The translations under genes were made by a program, and so were the position numbers. DNA of 64,000 bases. Origin: Enterobacter ludwigii (GTDB lineage: Bacteria > Pseudomonadota > Gammaproteobacteria > Enterobacterales > Enterobacteriaceae). Shown here one piece after another: positions 62,921-64,000 of this stretch. Positions within the stretch are counted from its first letter, which is position 1; each line of letters opens with the position of its first letter. The stretch spans positions 186,001 through 250,000 of the forward strand of contig NZ_CP017279.1 of assembly GCF_001750725.1 (NCBI RefSeq), in the 5' to 3' direction. Below the pieces are notes generated by a model that saw nothing but the letters and a program-made list of their open reading frames with translations, was not told where the DNA came from and did no database searches.

Positions 62921-63577
62921 CGTCTTAAGAAGTCCGTCGGTCAGGGGGAACACGAGCTTTCCATCCTCACCGGAGTTGAACTCGTTGTCAAACGCGCCGA
63001 AACCATTGCGCTGATTGGCGAGTCCGGTTCCGGGAAGTCCACGCTGCTGGCCATTTTAGCCGGTCTGGACGACGGCAGCAGTGGAGAGGTCAACCTGGTC
63101 GGGCAACCGCTGCATCAGCTTGATGAAGAGGCGCGTGCCGCGCTCCGCGCACGTCATATCGGGTTTGTCTTTCAGTCCTTCATGCTGATCCCGACGCTCA
63201 ATGCGCTGGAAAACGTTGAACTGCCGGCACTGCTGCGCGGCGGTAACAGCCGTGAAAGTCGCGCCCACGCGAAGGCATTGCTGGAGCAGCTTGGGCTTGG
63301 CAAACGCCTCGACCATCTTCCGGCGCAGCTTTCCGGCGGGGAGCAACAGCGTGTGGCCCTGGCCCGGGCGTTTAACGGCCGCCCGGACGTGCTGTTTGCG
63401 GATGAGCCTACCGGAAACCTCGACCGAAAGACCGGGGATAAAATTGCCGACCTGCTCTTTTCGCTCAACCGCGAACACGGGACCACGCTGATTCTGGTGA
63501 CCCACGATCCGCAACTGGCTGCCCGCTGCGACCGTCGCCTGCGGCTGGTTAACGGTGAACTGCAGGAGGAAGCATGA
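62891..63577 (+). CDS. ybbA: YbbA, ABC transporter ATP-binding protein
   Basis: The 228-residue ATPase is of the LolD/MacB type, with Walker A GESGSGKST, signature LSGGEQQR and Walker B VLFADEPTGNLD. It pairs with the membrane protein YbbP, whose start overlaps its stop (ATGA). Transporters of this type often act as mechanotransducers on lipids or lipoproteins; the YbbAP substrate is uncertain. It begins within the divergent tesA gene, so ybbA must be transcribed from a promoter inside the tesA coding region. Confidence 0.94.
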   Translation: MPAENIVEVHRLKKSVGQGEHELSILTGVELVVKRAETIALIGESGSGKSTLLAILAGLDDGSSGEVNLVGQPLHQLDEEARAALRARHIGFVFQSFMLIPTLNALENVELPALLRGGNSRESRAHAKALLEQLGLGKRLDHLPAQLSGGEQQRVALARAFNGRPDVLFADEPTGNLDRKTGDKIADLLFSLNREHGTTLILVTHDPQLAARCDRRLRLVNGELQEEA

Positions 63578-64000
63578 TTGCCCGCTGGTTCTGGCGCGAA
63601 TGGCGCTCGCCCACGCTGTTGATTGTCTGGATGGCGTTAAGCCTGGCGGTAGCCTGCGTGCTGGCGTTGGGCAGCGTCAGCGATCGCATGGAGAAAGGGT
63701 TAAGCCAGCAAAGCCGCGAGTTTATGGCCGGAGACAGGGCGCTGCAAAGCTCGCGTCCCGTCCCGCCGGGCTGGCTTGACGAGGCGCGTAAGCGTGGGCT
63801 GAAGGTGGGGGAACAGCTGAGCTTTCAGACCATGACCTTTGCCGGCGATACGCCGCAGCTGGCGAGCGTCAAAGCCGTCGACGACCTTTACCCGCTGTAC
63901 GGTGAACTGCAGACCAGCCCGCCTGGGTTAAAGCCGAAACCGGGCACGGTACTGCTGGCGCCACGTTTAATGGCGCTGCTGAACCTGAAAACGGGTGACA
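63574..64000 (+). CDS. ybbP: YbbP, ABC transporter permease, 5' part only
   Basis: The frame begins at the ATG overlapping the ybbA stop and runs off the right edge after 142 codons (E. coli YbbP has 804). A first membrane helix (LIVWMALSLAVACVLALG) is followed by the start of a large periplasmic domain (SQQSREFMAGDRALQSSRP). It is the membrane partner of YbbA in a MacB-like transporter with FtsX-type permease repeats. Confidence 0.93.
   Translation, partial: MIARWFWREWRSPTLLIVWMALSLAVACVLALGSVSDRMEKGLSQQSREFMAGDRALQSSRPVPPGWLDEARKRGLKVGEQLSFQTMTFAGDTPQLASVKAVDDLYPLYGELQTSPPGLKPKPGTVLLAPRLMALLNLKTGD

Overview
The window is a chromosomal segment from an enteric gamma-proteobacterium, most likely Enterobacter or a close relative. 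Almost every gene has an obvious E. coli K-12 counterpart, in the K-12 order ybaV-fadM-queC-ybaE-cof-decR-mdlAB-glnK-amtB-tesB-ybaY-atl-ffs ... maa-hha-tomB-acrBA-acrR-mscK-rsmS-priC-ybaN-apt-dnaX-ybaB-recR-htpG-adk-hemH-gsk-ybaL-fsr-ushA-ybaK-chiX-ybaP-copA-cueR-ybbJ-qmcA-fetAB-cnoX-ybbO-tesA-ybbAP. The genus is inferred from protein divergence, high GC and the inserted lac and rcn loci; no rRNA marker is present. There are no tRNAs, IS elements, prophage genes or CRISPR arrays.

Layout. 1-13.6 kb is core: DNA uptake/HhH protein, thioesterases, queuosine synthesis, a HAD phosphatase, a cysteine-desulfhydrase/DecR pair (cdsH is absent from K-12 but known at this place in Salmonella), the MdlAB ABC heterodimer, the sigma54-driven glnK-amtB ammonium operon, and 4.5S RNA. 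13.6-26.6 kb is the accessory block between ffs and ylaC. It holds an AT-rich two-gene operon of unknown small proteins behind PhoB-box-like repeats, a MocR regulator/YczE membrane protein pair, lacI-lacZ without lacY or lacA, the RcnA/RcnR nickel-cobalt exporter and repressor, the c-di-GMP phosphodiesterase PdeB, the zinc-independent ribosomal proteins L31B/L36B under a Zur-like operator, and a second MocR regulator divergent from a GNAT acetyltransferase. 26.6-64 kb returns to core: Hha/TomB, AcrAB efflux with AcrR, MscK, replication and recombination (PriC, DnaX, RecR), HtpG, Adk, HemH, Gsk, transporters, UshA, the sRNA ChiX, copper export (CopA/CueR), QmcA/YbbJ, FetAB, CnoX, TesA and YbbAP.

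Gene logic. Several transporter/regulator units sit together with readable operators: AcrR/AcrAB with a mar box, CueR/CopA with a 19-bp promoter spacer, RcnR/RcnA with three TACT-N7-AGTA sites spaced exactly 21 bp, and LacI/lacZ with matching operators before both lacI and lacZ. Two programmed -1 frameshift sites can be read in the sequence: dnaX (A AAA AAG, tau/gamma) and copA (C CCA AAG, predicting a 70-residue CopA(Z)). A palindromic repeat, CCCTCTCC-N-GGAGAGGG, occurs five times at gene 3' ends, and in one case forms the C-terminus of RsmS. The least explained parts are the 13.7-14.4 kb small-protein operon and the 28.6-29.1 kb gap, which carries an RcsB-box-like palindrome.
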